DNA from: Candidatus Alistipes faecigallinarum | GTDB lineage: Bacteria; Bacteroidota; Bacteroidia; Bacteroidales; Rikenellaceae | Reading direction: 5' to 3' | NCBI GenBank assembly: GCA_019115605.1 | Contig: DXDG01000018.1 | Span: forward strand, 1-64,000 | DNA length: 64,000 nucleotides | Part shown: piece by piece, positions 9,870-19,015 of the stretch | How positions within the stretch are numbered: position 1 is the stretch's first letter | Layout of the letters: the number at the start of each line of letters is the position of its first letter | Program-made: the position numbers and the translations under genes | Notes under the pieces: generated by a model | Database searches by the model: none | Seen by the model: only the letters and a program-made list of their open reading frames with translations | Told to the model about the DNA's origin: nothing

Positions 9870-10706
9870 ATGACGGAAGTAAGAGCCAAAAAAGCATTGG
9901 GCCAGCATTTTCTGGTCGATCTGAACATTGCGCGCAAGATCTGTGAGTCTCTCTCGGGCGGACCCGTTCCGGCCGATGCCGCAACGGCTGCGGCAGCCTC
10001 CGACCGGGGTGCGGCCGGCGCTGCGGGCGACGTGCTCGAGGTGGGATGCGGCATGGGGGTTCTGACGCAGTTTCTGCTGCGGCGTGAGGATCTCGTAACC
10101 TGGGGTGCGGAGATCGACTCGGAGAGTGTGGCCTACCTGCATGCCCACTATCCGGAGTTCACGCCGCGCCTGATCGAGGGCGACTTTCTGAAGATGGACC
10201 TTCGTGAGCGCTTTCCGCACGGTCTTCGGCTCATCGGCAACTTCCCCTACAACATCTCCTCGCAGATCTTCTTCAAGCTGCTTGAAAACCGCGATCTCAT
10301 TCCCGAATGCGTGGGGATGATTCAGCGCGAGGTGGCCGTGCGCATTGCCGAACCTCCCGGTTCGCGCGAATACGGGATCCTTTCGGTGCTGCTGCAGGCC
10401 TGGTACGACATCGAATATCTCTTTACGGTCAGCGAGACGGTCTTTGCGCCGCCCCCGAAGGTCAAGAGCGCCGTTATCCGTCTGCGGCGCAACGCCACGC
10501 GGCAGCTCGACTGCGACGAGGCGCTGTTCATCCGGGTCGTGAAGGCGGCCTTCGGCCAGCGTCGCAAGATGATCCGCAATGCGCTCCGTGCCGCGTTCGG
10601 CGACTTCGGCGGGGCCGAGCATCCCTTCTTCACGCGGCGTGCCGAGCAACTTTCGGTCGGCGATTTCGTCGCCCTGACCAACTGGGTTGCCGCCAACCGC
10701 TCCTGA
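9870..10706 (+). CDS. rsmA: 16S rRNA dimethyladenosine transferase RsmA (KsgA)
   Basis: A 278-residue SAM-dependent methyltransferase that dimethylates two adjacent adenines near the 3' end of 16S rRNA during 30S assembly. The start MTEVRAKKALGQHFLVD is the standard family N-terminus, which fixes the ATG. The SAM motif is VLEVGCGMGVLTQFLL and the catalytic motif is IGNFPYNISSQIFF. An Ala/Asp-rich insert of about 20 residues (PADAATAAAASDRGAAGAAG) sits before the SAM motif and is unusual. A strong promoter element ends 7 bases before the ATG, so the mRNA may be leaderless. Confidence 0.95.
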   Translation: MTEVRAKKALGQHFLVDLNIARKICESLSGGPVPADAATAAAASDRGAAGAAGDVLEVGCGMGVLTQFLLRREDLVTWGAEIDSESVAYLHAHYPEFTPRLIEGDFLKMDLRERFPHGLRLIGNFPYNISSQIFFKLLENRDLIPECVGMIQREVAVRIAEPPGSREYGILSVLLQAWYDIEYLFTVSETVFAPPPKVKSAVIRLRRNATRQLDCDEALFIRVVKAAFGQRRKMIRNALRAAFGDFGGAEHPFFTRRAEQLSVGDFVALTNWVAANRS

Positions 10707-10723
10707 CAGCGTTCCGATTACGA

Positions 10724-10757
10724 CGAAGGCCGGTATCCTGCGGGATACCGGCCTTCG
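10724..10757. terminator. Bidirectional hairpin terminator
   Basis: A stem of about 15 bp (CGAAGGCCGGTATCC against GGATACCGGCCTTCG) with a very small loop, between the convergent rsmA and GldFG-like genes. Confidence 0.75.
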
Positions 10758-10773
10758 CTGCATGACGGACCGA

Positions 10774-13092
10774 TCAGCCTCTGCGCCGCCGCAGCCAGAC
10801 GACTACGCCGCAGATGCCGATCAGGAGCGGGATCCAGAAGCAGTAGATCTGCTTGACGAGGGGCAGCCCCATGGGCGTCAGCAGAATGTCGGTGTCGCGG
10901 TTGGGCTTCCGTGCCGCCGATACGGGAAACTCTCCGTAGCAGAGCCAGCGGAACGATCCGGGGATCAACGAGAAGTTGTAGGAGCGGATTCCGGGCCGCT
11001 CTCCGGCCGTCAGTTCGGCGTTGCTGATGCAGTCGGCGTCTCCGAGGAGGAGGATCCGCTGCTGCTTTTCACCGAGCTGCCGCGTCAGGGCGATGGCCGT
11101 GGGGTAGCATCCGCGCCGTTCTCCGGCGGGCGAGTCGGGGACGGGCGTTTCGTCGATGAAGTTGGTCGTCTGCCGTTCGATCCAGGCCGTGCTGTCGGTC
11201 CGCAGCAGCACGAGGGGACGGAACCGTGTGGTGTCGATCACTTCGAGCGCCACGGCTCCCGGCATCGTTACGGCCGCCCGCTTCGGATAACGCGCCATGC
11301 TGCGGTAGAATCCCTTCATCCGCTCGGCCGCTTCCCGGGTCGCACGGCTTGTGATCAGATTGCAGGGGTTCGTATCGGAGGGCTGTGCCAGAATTCCATC
11401 AGCCAGCCGCACCCCGAAGCGTTCGACGAGCGGATTCATGGCCTCCTGACGTCCCGTATCGGCCAGTATCATGAGGTTGCCTCCGCGGGCCACGAAGCGG
11501 TCGATCTCCGCCATCTCCTCATCGGAAAGGGGTACGCGCGCTTCGGCGATCATCAGGATGCCGATCTCTTCGGGAATGGTTTTCCCGTCTGAAAGATCGA
11601 TCTCCACGACGTCGAATCCCTGGTTGATCATCGACTGGCGGAACCGGCCGCGCGTGGCGAAGATCGAGTAGTCCTGGTCGCCCTTCCGGACGGTCGAACG
11701 CTCGTAGTGGCCGGTCAGGACGCCGACCTTGACCGGTTCGACGATCATCTTCTTCAGCGCTGCGGAGATCTCGGTCTCCGAAGGGTGGTGGTCCATGTCA
11801 TCGAAGAGTCTGAGCCGGGCCTGTTCGCCCGATCCGCGCTCTACGACGCGTACGAAGCGGTAGCCTTCGGCCTTGAGGTCGATGTGCTCCTTGAGCGATT
11901 CGGCACTCACGAGCCGGCGGGGGTTGCACTTCTTCTTGCGGGCCACCTCGCGGGCGATCTCTTCGACGCTCATGCCGGGGTATTGCCTGTAGAGGACCGA
12001 GTCGCGCGGGGCGCTGTAGTAGTAGACATACTCCATGCGGATCTCGGGCTTGAAGCGCGTGTACATCTTGAATCGGGCGAAATCCTCCTTCTGGGCCCGG
12101 GGTGAGGCGACGTCGAACTCCGGGTCGAAGATGTCCACGTAGGTGGTGATCGTCAGCGGACCGTCGAGCTGCTTCATCACCTGCTGGCTCTCCTCCGAGA
12201 GCGTCCGCTGCTTGGCATAGGTCGCATCGTAGAAGGTCATTACGGCGGGGCGCGAGCTGACGTATCCGATGGCGATTACCGTCAGCAGGGCCGCGGCATA
12301 ACGGGCCGCCTTGCCCCGCAGGCTGCGGTGTGTGCGGGTGTTGTCGAGCTTGATGACCGAGAACCAGAGAAAGAGCAGGATGACGCTCAGGAAATAGATG
12401 ACGTCGTCGCTGCAGATCAGCCCCCCGACCATCTCGCTGGCGCGGCCCTTGATCGAGAGCCAGTAGGTGATGTCGCGGATCAGGGGCGAGCTCTGTCCGA
12501 TCTGCCCGACATAGTTGAAGAAGGCCAGGGCCGAGAGGGTCGCTACGGCCGCCACCACCTGGTAGGAGGTCAGCGTCGACATGAAGAGACCGATGGCGCA
12601 GTAGGTGAGTATGAGCAGAAACATCGAGAGCAACCCGGCCAGAACGAGCGGGATGTCCACATGGGGGATCACCACGGCCATGGTAATGAGCGGCAGGGCG
12701 AGGATCACGACGAAGAGCAGGGCGATGAAGACCATCGCCAGGAACTTGCCGCCGATGATCTGGAAGCTGCTCACGGGCGAGGAGTAGAGCAGCTTGATCG
12801 AACCGGAGGCGTATTCGCGGCTCATCAGATTCATCGTCAGCAGCGGGATGTAGAGGTAGATCGTCGGCTGTATGACCTCGTAGATTCCCTGGAATCCGAG
12901 GACCACGCCGGCCGTGGCGCTGAAGGTGATGGTGTTTCCGAGCGCCTTGATCTTGGTGATCGCCGTCAGAATGTCCGAGAAGTCGATACCCACCTGGCAG
13001 GCGAAGACGATCAGCAGCAGCCACGCTACGGGGGAGAAGAAGAGCGTGGCCAGTTCGTTGCGGGCTATTCCGAACAGGAGTTTTCGATTCAT
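10774..13092 (-). CDS. GldF-GldG fusion protein, second copy (ABC-2 permease plus auxiliary domain)
   Basis: A 772-residue protein joining two proteins that are separate in gliding Bacteroidetes. Residues about 1-250 form an ABC-2 permease with six membrane helices (GldF-like; TMNLMSREYASGSIKLLYSSP is the conserved loop). After another helix, residues about 290-740 match the periplasmic GldG-type ABC auxiliary domain (DGPLTITTYVD, GGNLMILADTGRQEAMNPL), closed by a last helix and a basic tail. The gene just upstream is a paralogue of the same layout, 11 bp away, and the ATPase precedes that one. The substrate is unknown; no other gliding or type IX secretion genes are in the window. Confidence 0.85.
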   Translation of the reverse strand: MNRKLLFGIARNELATLFFSPVAWLLLIVFACQVGIDFSDILTAITKIKALGNTITFSATAGVVLGFQGIYEVIQPTIYLYIPLLTMNLMSREYASGSIKLLYSSPVSSFQIIGGKFLAMVFIALLFVVILALPLITMAVVIPHVDIPLVLAGLLSMFLLILTYCAIGLFMSTLTSYQVVAAVATLSALAFFNYVGQIGQSSPLIRDITYWLSIKGRASEMVGGLICSDDVIYFLSVILLFLWFSVIKLDNTRTHRSLRGKAARYAAALLTVIAIGYVSSRPAVMTFYDATYAKQRTLSEESQQVMKQLDGPLTITTYVDIFDPEFDVASPRAQKEDFARFKMYTRFKPEIRMEYVYYYSAPRDSVLYRQYPGMSVEEIAREVARKKKCNPRRLVSAESLKEHIDLKAEGYRFVRVVERGSGEQARLRLFDDMDHHPSETEISAALKKMIVEPVKVGVLTGHYERSTVRKGDQDYSIFATRGRFRQSMINQGFDVVEIDLSDGKTIPEEIGILMIAEARVPLSDEEMAEIDRFVARGGNLMILADTGRQEAMNPLVERFGVRLADGILAQPSDTNPCNLITSRATREAAERMKGFYRSMARYPKRAAVTMPGAVALEVIDTTRFRPLVLLRTDSTAWIERQTTNFIDETPVPDSPAGERRGCYPTAIALTRQLGEKQQRILLLGDADCISNAELTAGERPGIRSYNFSLIPGSFRWLCYGEFPVSAARKPNRDTDILLTPMGLPLVKQIYCFWIPLLIGICGVVVWLRRRRG

Positions 13093-13103
13093 GCTTCAGT
13101 TGT

Positions 13104-15410
13104 TTAGTTTCTGCGGCGTGCGAGCCACAGTCCGACGCCCGTGAGCAGCAGGACGGCGGGCAGAATGATCAGGAAAATGGTTTTCAGCGTGCCGGCGATC
13201 TCGGCGCTTGCCGAGAAGCGGTCGTCCGGGCACTCCGGACGGCGGATCTCGATGGGGAAGTTCCCGTCGGTGAGCCACCGGAACCCCTCGACGATCAGGT
13301 TGAAGTTTCCCGGGGCGAAACCTTCGCGCTGGCTCGACAGTTCGGCATTGCTCATGCAGTCGGCGTCGCCCGTTACGAGGATGCGCTGCCGGCGGCCGTT
13401 TGTCTCACGCTCGGCCGCATAGGCCGTGCGGTAGACGCCGCGGTGCTCTCCCGCTTCGGGGTTGCATGTCACGGGAGCCTCCCGCAGGTTGCGCTGCTCC
13501 CGTTCGATCCAGGCCGTGCTGTCGGTCTGCAGCAGCGGAGTGAGCCGGTAACCGGTATCCCCGCAGACCGTGAGAGCCACGCATCCGGGCATTGTAACCC
13601 GCAGTCCGTATTTCGGAAAATCGGTGCGGAATCCTTCGCCGAGAGCCGCCGATTCGGGGGTGGCCCGTGCGAGAATCAGATCCGGATAGAAATCCCCGAA
13701 GGGCTGTGCCAGCTGGTGCTCCTCCATGCGCAGGCCGAAACGGGCAATGAGCGGATTCATCGCCTGCTGCCGGCCTGCGTCGCAGAGGATCATGAGATTC
13801 CCGCCGCGTTCGAGGTAGTCGTCCAGGTGCTGCGCCTCCTCGTCCGTGAGGGGGCTCTTCATGTCGGCCAGCACGAGGATCCGGATCGCCCCGGGAACGC
13901 CTTCATGCGTCGAGAGGTCTACTTCGCAGACGTCGAATCCCTGGTTGACCAGTGCCGAACGCGAATATTTGGCGATCGTGAAGTCCGTGTAGTCGCGGTC
14001 TGCGGGACGGGTCATCGAGCGCTCCCCGTGGCCCCGGACGAAGCCGACGAGAGGCGGTGTGGAGATCATTTTCTTCAGTGCGGCGGTGATCTCGGCCTCG
14101 CCGGGTCGGCGCTGCATGTCGTTGAAGTCGCGGATGAAGGCTTCGCGGCCGTCGGCCGTGCGGGCGATGCGAACGAAGCGGAACTCCTCGCCGCTCAGAT
14201 CCTCGATCCGACGGATCTCCTCGGGGCTCTTGAAGAGCCGCGGGTTGAGGTTGTAGATCATCGCCATGTAGTCGCGCAGCTCCTCGACGCTCTTGCCCTG
14301 AAAACGGGGGTTGCTCCACGAAACGGGGGTCCCGTCGTAGTAATAGACGTACTTCACCTTCAGATCGGGCTTGAACCGCATGTAGGGGTCAAAGATCGTC
14401 TCGTTCTGCTTCATCGACAGGGGAAGGTAGGGTACCGAGGCGTTGTCGAGCAGGTTTACATAGTTGGTGATTGTCAGCGGACCGTCGATCTCGGCGAGGA
14501 CCTTCTGGCTGTTTTCGCAGATCGAGTTGAGGCGGGTGCGCGTGGTGTCCCATACGCGGACGGCGGCCGGACGCGAGGTGAGATATCCCGCGGCCAGCAC
14601 TGCCGCGAAGACGCCGAGGTAGCTCAGGGCCTGCCGCAGCTTCCCGGCCGAGCTGCGCGAGAAGGTGATTCTGAAGACCGTGAAGGCGAGGAAAAGGAGG
14701 ATTACGGCCAGGAAGTAGATCAGATCCTCGCTGCGGATCACGCCGGCGAGCATGTCCGTGGTGCGGCCGTTGATCGAGAGCCAGTAGGTCAGCTCCCGGA
14801 TGAAGTCGTACTGCTGCCCGACGTTTCCGACGAACTTCAGCACGGCCAGGGTGATGAGCGTTCCGACGGCCGCCACGACCTGATAGGAGGTGAGCGACGA
14901 CAGGAACAGACCCACGGCGCAGTAGGCCGCCATGAGCAGGTAGAGTCCGAGCAGCCCGACCAGTACGGGCGGCCAGTCGAAATGGGGGATGATGCAGCTG
15001 CCGCATACGGCGCAGGCTGCTGGGACGAGCATCATGCAGAGTCCGAAGCCGATGGCCGCGAGGTATTTCCCGCCGACGATCTGCATGCTCGTTACCGGTG
15101 AGGAGTAGAGTAGCTTGATCGAACCCGAGGCGGTTTCGCGGCTCAGGAGTCCCATGGTCAGCAGCGGGATGTAGATATAGAGGTTTCCGACGATCGTGGC
15201 CAGAAATCCGTACGTTCCCAGGAAGGTGTCGAAGGTCTGCGACGAATTGTAGGAGTATCCGTATACGTCGAGGTACGACAGTGTGCTCTCGATCTCGGAG
15301 GTGAAGCTCATGGCCGTCAGGAAGGAGAAGACGATGAGTATGAACCACGCGATCGGGGAGTAGAAGAGGCTTGCCAGCTCGGTGCGGGCGATGCGCAGGG
15401 TGATCTTCAT
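13104..15410 (-). CDS. GldF-GldG fusion protein, first copy (ABC-2 permease plus auxiliary domain)
   Basis: A 768-residue paralogue of the next gene, with the same domain order: ABC-2 permease (about 1-250), a linking helix (TSRPAAVRVWDTT), a GldG-type auxiliary domain (about 280-735; DGPLTITNYVN, GGNLMILCDAGRQQAMNPL) and a C-terminal helix with tail LARRRN. The two copies share long stretches such as ETASGSIKLLYSSPV, LTSYQVVAAVGTL and LTYWLSINGR, so they arose by tandem duplication and probably form a heterodimeric membrane unit. It starts 13 bp after the ATPase gene. Transport substrate unknown. Confidence 0.85.
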   Translation of the reverse strand: MKITLRIARTELASLFYSPIAWFILIVFSFLTAMSFTSEIESTLSYLDVYGYSYNSSQTFDTFLGTYGFLATIVGNLYIYIPLLTMGLLSRETASGSIKLLYSSPVTSMQIVGGKYLAAIGFGLCMMLVPAACAVCGSCIIPHFDWPPVLVGLLGLYLLMAAYCAVGLFLSSLTSYQVVAAVGTLITLAVLKFVGNVGQQYDFIRELTYWLSINGRTTDMLAGVIRSEDLIYFLAVILLFLAFTVFRITFSRSSAGKLRQALSYLGVFAAVLAAGYLTSRPAAVRVWDTTRTRLNSICENSQKVLAEIDGPLTITNYVNLLDNASVPYLPLSMKQNETIFDPYMRFKPDLKVKYVYYYDGTPVSWSNPRFQGKSVEELRDYMAMIYNLNPRLFKSPEEIRRIEDLSGEEFRFVRIARTADGREAFIRDFNDMQRRPGEAEITAALKKMISTPPLVGFVRGHGERSMTRPADRDYTDFTIAKYSRSALVNQGFDVCEVDLSTHEGVPGAIRILVLADMKSPLTDEEAQHLDDYLERGGNLMILCDAGRQQAMNPLIARFGLRMEEHQLAQPFGDFYPDLILARATPESAALGEGFRTDFPKYGLRVTMPGCVALTVCGDTGYRLTPLLQTDSTAWIEREQRNLREAPVTCNPEAGEHRGVYRTAYAAERETNGRRQRILVTGDADCMSNAELSSQREGFAPGNFNLIVEGFRWLTDGNFPIEIRRPECPDDRFSASAEIAGTLKTIFLIILPAVLLLTGVGLWLARRRN

Positions 15411-15423
15411 GGGCCGGCGGGTA

Positions 15424-16359
15424 TCAGATGTTGTTCTTGAGTTTTCCCGAGAGCTGGGCGAAGATGACGTCGAGCGAGCAGCGCTCCATGGAGATTTCGT
15501 GGAGCCGCCACCCCTTTTCGACGCTCAGGGCGACGATCCGCTCGGCGATCGAGTCGTCGCCCGAGAAGCGGATGCGGTAGGCGCCCGGTCCGGTCCGTTC
15601 GACATGGAGCACCCGTTCGATCTGTCCCAGTTCGGCCTCTTCGGGCGGGTTGGCGAACGTCACGTTGAGGCTGTTGGGCACCACATAGTTGTCGAACTCC
15701 TCCAGCGTCCCCGAGAAGACCATTTTGCCGTGCTCGATCATGCGGATCTCCTGACAGGTTGCCTGCACTTCCGAAAGGATGTGCGTCGAGAGCAGTACGG
15801 CATGGTCGGCCGCGATCTCCTTGACGAGCGAACGGATTTCGAGGATCTGGTTGGGATCCAGTCCGTTGGTCGGTTCGTCGAGTACGACGAACTGGGGGTT
15901 GTGGACGATCGCCTGGGCGATGCCCACGCGCTGCTGGTAGCCTCCCGACAGGTTTTTGATCAGCCGTTTGCTGAAGTGTGCGATGCCGCACCGCTCCTTG
16001 GCCGCATCGACCGCCGCGCGGATCTTTGCCGACTCCATGCGGCGCAGCGTGGCGCAGTATACGAGATATTCGTCGACCGTGAGATCGGGATAGAGGGGCG
16101 GTTTCTGGGGCAGGAATCCGATATGCCGCTTGGCCTCCACGGGATTCTTACGCAGATCGATGCCGTTGATCAGCACGTCGCCCTGGGTCTGGTTCAGCAC
16201 GCCGCAGATGATGTTCATGGTCGTGGATTTCCCGGCTCCGTTCGAGCCGAGCAGCCCGAGGATTCCGTTTTTCTCGATCGAGAAGCTGATGTCGCGGATG
16301 GCCCAGTCCACGCTGTAGCGGTGTGAAAGGTGCCGGACTTCGACGATGGGTGTACTCAT
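15424..16359 (-). CDS. ABC transporter ATP-binding protein, GldA-like
   Basis: A 311-residue ATPase of the ABC-2 export type. Walker A is LLGSNGAGKSTTMN (about 34-47), the signature is LSGGYQQRVGIAQA and Walker B is FVVLDEPTNGLDPNQ. A C-terminal domain of about 80 residues follows the nucleotide-binding fold, as in GldA and other drug or polymer exporters. It is the first gene of a three-gene operon with the two GldF-GldG fusions (gaps of 13 and 11 bp). GldA is the best family name, but the function here need not be gliding. Confidence 0.88.
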   Translation of the reverse strand: MSTPIVEVRHLSHRYSVDWAIRDISFSIEKNGILGLLGSNGAGKSTTMNIICGVLNQTQGDVLINGIDLRKNPVEAKRHIGFLPQKPPLYPDLTVDEYLVYCATLRRMESAKIRAAVDAAKERCGIAHFSKRLIKNLSGGYQQRVGIAQAIVHNPQFVVLDEPTNGLDPNQILEIRSLVKEIAADHAVLLSTHILSEVQATCQEIRMIEHGKMVFSGTLEEFDNYVVPNSLNVTFANPPEEAELGQIERVLHVERTGPGAYRIRFSGDDSIAERIVALSVEKGWRLHEISMERCSLDVIFAQLSGKLKNNI

Positions 16360-16387
16360 GTTGTTGTTCTGGTATTTTTCGTGAATA

Positions 16388-16423
16388 ATCGGAGAGGGAT
16401 GCCCGGGGGGCTCCTTCTCCGAT
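16388..16423 (-). terminator. Terminator of the SusC/D operon
   Basis: Read on the minus strand, ATCGGAGA and TCTCCGAT form a perfect 8-bp outer stem, and inner GC-rich bases pair further with one bulge. It lies 29 bp after the PKD-like gene and before the ABC ATPase gene, so the two clusters are probably separate transcription units. Confidence 0.65.
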
Positions 16424-16451
16424 CGGTTGTCTGTCTATGGTTGAATCTTCA

Positions 16452-18119
16452 TCAATAGCCCGTGGTCGTCACGTCGAGAATCTTTCCGAATCCGTCGTAT
16501 TTCAGGGCCTGCGCCTTGTCGAGGTTTCCGGTACCGATCTGGGTCATCGGCACGACATAGACGCAACCCTCCGTATCGCTTTTCTGCGTGGTTACGATCA
16601 CGGCATAGTTCGTCCAGTCGAGCAGCTCCCGGTATTGATTCTCACCATCGCCGCACATGTTCGAGCTATACTGGTATTGTCCCTGCTGGTAGAGTTTCAC
16701 GGACGTGATCTTCTCTCCGGCATCGGGGGTGAACTTCACGTCGCTCACCACGGCCTTGCCCGAAGCGAAGTCGATGGCGTAGATTCCATCCGCAGTGGCA
16801 ACGTAGAGGATCGCCTGCATGGTGCAGAACGCCGTTCCGGTGGCCTGGTCGAGCAGCGCCTTGCCTTCGGCCGGGATCTCGATGCGGGCGCGCGGGCCGT
16901 AGGGGATCTCGGGCGAGGTTACGACCCAGCCCTCCCAGTTGTCGGGATCGGTGTAGTAACCCTCCTCGGCCTGGTGCGGGGTGATCGTGTAGATGGCGTA
17001 CGTTCCGGCGTTGTCCTTGAGCAGCAGGGCGGGGATGTTCTCCGTGTAGGTCATGCCGGCGGCGATGACCTGCTGGTCTCCGAGGTTGTCGGCGTCGTAG
17101 GCACCCGAGCCGGTGATGGTGTGGTAAATGAGATATCCGGCGAAATTGAAATCGGCCACGATCAGCTTGTTGGTCTTCTCGTCGAGCCATGCGGCGACGC
17201 ACTCGTTGTTGGCCGAATAGGAGCGCGAGGCGCAGATGCCGTTCTTCATCGAGGAGGCGTTCATCGCCGTATTGGGCCAGGAGAATACCTCCGTGGAAAC
17301 ACACTGGATACAATAGTTGCCCGCATTGCTCATGGCGATCATCAGTGTCTGGCTGCTATTGTTGTTTCCCGTTCCGAAGAGCTTGTAGAATTTCTGACCT
17401 TCGGATGCGTAGAGCAGCACGTCTCCCCCGGAGGCAACGGAGTAGTCCTCGCAGTTGAAACGGACGAGCTCCCCGTTCTGATCCGTAGCCCAGAGGTAAT
17501 GCTTCGGCTTGGAATAGATATATCCGAAGAGCATCGGCGTAAGCGAGCGGAGCAGACCCGGATAGGCGGCGGCGCTGCTGCCGCTGGCAAGGATGTTGCG
17601 GAAGATCTTCTCCTCCTTGTCCGCATAGTTGGTCGTCAGCTTCTGGTTCAGGACGAGCGTCAGGTCCGAGGTCGCCCCGTCCTTGGTATCGCTGATGACC
17701 AGACCGTCGAGGAAGGCGCTCTGGATGTAGAGATCCCACCAGAAGAGGTACTCCAGATCGTTTTCCTGATCCTTGACCGTCAGTTTGAGCAGATAGGGGG
17801 TCGTCGATATTCCGTTGGGAACAGTAACGTGCAGCTCCCGCTCCGTACTGATTGTCTGAAACTGGTTTTCGTCCGGCACCTCGTTCAGCTCCCACGTATA
17901 GGTGTAGTTGTCGTTGTCTTCGAGCACCTTGCCGCCCTGGGTCAGCTCGGGCGCGAAGTCGATCTGCTCGAGATACCCGGTGTAGATGGCCGTGGTTTCG
18001 GTATCCGTCAGTACGATGTCGGGAATCAGATCGGTGGCATAGGTCGATTTGTCCTCGTAGCATCCGACGAGTCCCGATGCGGCGAATGCGAGTACGATGC
18101 AGGTAAGTATCTTTTTCAT
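16452..18119 (-). CDS. PKD-like family lipoprotein
   Basis: A 555-residue lipoprotein: MKKILTCIVLAFAASGLVGC gives a signal peptide with the lipidated Cys at 20. The following 150 residues look like an Ig/PKD-type domain (YTYTWELNE, then LLKLTVKDQENDLEY), and the rest resembles the beta-propeller-like region seen in Bacteroidetes PKD-like proteins that accompany SusC/D. It is the last gene of the susC-susD-DUF4843 operon, 11 bp after the DUF4843 gene. By position it is likely a surface-exposed accessory that binds the substrate, but no binding site can be named. Confidence 0.75.
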   Translation of the reverse strand: MKKILTCIVLAFAASGLVGCYEDKSTYATDLIPDIVLTDTETTAIYTGYLEQIDFAPELTQGGKVLEDNDNYTYTWELNEVPDENQFQTISTERELHVTVPNGISTTPYLLKLTVKDQENDLEYLFWWDLYIQSAFLDGLVISDTKDGATSDLTLVLNQKLTTNYADKEEKIFRNILASGSSAAAYPGLLRSLTPMLFGYIYSKPKHYLWATDQNGELVRFNCEDYSVASGGDVLLYASEGQKFYKLFGTGNNNSSQTLMIAMSNAGNYCIQCVSTEVFSWPNTAMNASSMKNGICASRSYSANNECVAAWLDEKTNKLIVADFNFAGYLIYHTITGSGAYDADNLGDQQVIAAGMTYTENIPALLLKDNAGTYAIYTITPHQAEEGYYTDPDNWEGWVVTSPEIPYGPRARIEIPAEGKALLDQATGTAFCTMQAILYVATADGIYAIDFASGKAVVSDVKFTPDAGEKITSVKLYQQGQYQYSSNMCGDGENQYRELLDWTNYAVIVTTQKSDTEGCVYVVPMTQIGTGNLDKAQALKYDGFGKILDVTTTGY

Positions 18120-18130
18120 GGTCTGTCGAA

Positions 18131-18997
18131 TTAATAGGTTCTGGCGGTTACGGGCTCACCCTGAAGTGATCCGCTGTCGTGCAGCAGGGCTTCGCCGTGC
18201 TCCTCCCTGTACTGCTCAAGGTAGTCTGCGACCACCTTGGCGTAGGCCTTGTAGGCATCGCCGGTGTAGATGGCCTGATACCGCGGCAGGTACTTGTAGT
18301 AGCCGTAGGTCTCGGATCCGTTGTGGATGGTGTGTTTCGTCGGATCGTCCCAGTCGTCCCAACCCGTTGCGGCGTAGATTGCCTTCAGCGCGTTGGAGCT
18401 GATGCATGAGGGCGAGGTCGAAACGAAGCTGGCCTGTCCGGCGATGAGCATGTTGTACGAACGGATGATGTTCGTGTTCGTCGGCGCGGGGATGGAGTTG
18501 TTCCACGACAATTCGCTGGTGAGATAGGGACTCGGCCCGAGCCGCAACTCTTCCGACTCCTGCAGCTGGAAACGCAGCGTATAGGTTGTCGAGGAGAGCT
18601 CTTCGGCGTTAAGGAGGCGCACCTTGATTGCTCCCATCGATTTCCCGGCCGGAATCGAGGCCGAGAGGATCTCGTAGGAGCCTTCGGGCGCCGTCGTCTT
18701 CTCCGGGTCGATCCGGTATGCTACGGTGCGGTCCGTGGCGGCGGGTTTCCCGATCAGAAAGACGGGAATGGCGTATTCGGTGCTTTCTGCGAACGGGGTT
18801 TCGATGAACGAGTAGTTCATGTAGGAGCAGCGGTCCGTCGAACTGAATGCCATATTCAGCGTATCCTGGGGACTTGCTCCCGTGAAACGTACGGCGTCGT
18901 ATTGGGCATCGTAGGTCATGATCTCCGCATCGCCGCAGGCGGTGATGCCGGCTGCCAGCATGCCGAGCAAAAGCAGTTTGTATCGATTCGTTTTCAT
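18131..18997 (-). CDS. DUF4843 lipoprotein
   Basis: A 288-residue lipoprotein with signal MKTNRYKLLLLGMLAAGITAC (lipid Cys at 21). The body has the DUF4843 pattern: DAVRFTG near the start, a beta-rich Calx-like middle (TYTLRFQLQESEEL) and a C-terminal helical part with YYKYLPRY. Function unknown; in Bacteroidetes this family is encoded next to SusC/SusD and PKD-like proteins, exactly as here (18 bp after susD, 11 bp before the PKD-like gene). It is presumably an outer-membrane accessory of the uptake complex. Confidence 0.78.
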   Translation of the reverse strand: MKTNRYKLLLLGMLAAGITACGDAEIMTYDAQYDAVRFTGASPQDTLNMAFSSTDRCSYMNYSFIETPFAESTEYAIPVFLIGKPAATDRTVAYRIDPEKTTAPEGSYEILSASIPAGKSMGAIKVRLLNAEELSSTTYTLRFQLQESEELRLGPSPYLTSELSWNNSIPAPTNTNIIRSYNMLIAGQASFVSTSPSCISSNALKAIYAATGWDDWDDPTKHTIHNGSETYGYYKYLPRYQAIYTGDAYKAYAKVVADYLEQYREEHGEALLHDSGSLQGEPVTARTY

Positions 18998-19015
18998 CTT
19001 GTTTTCGTGTTGTTG

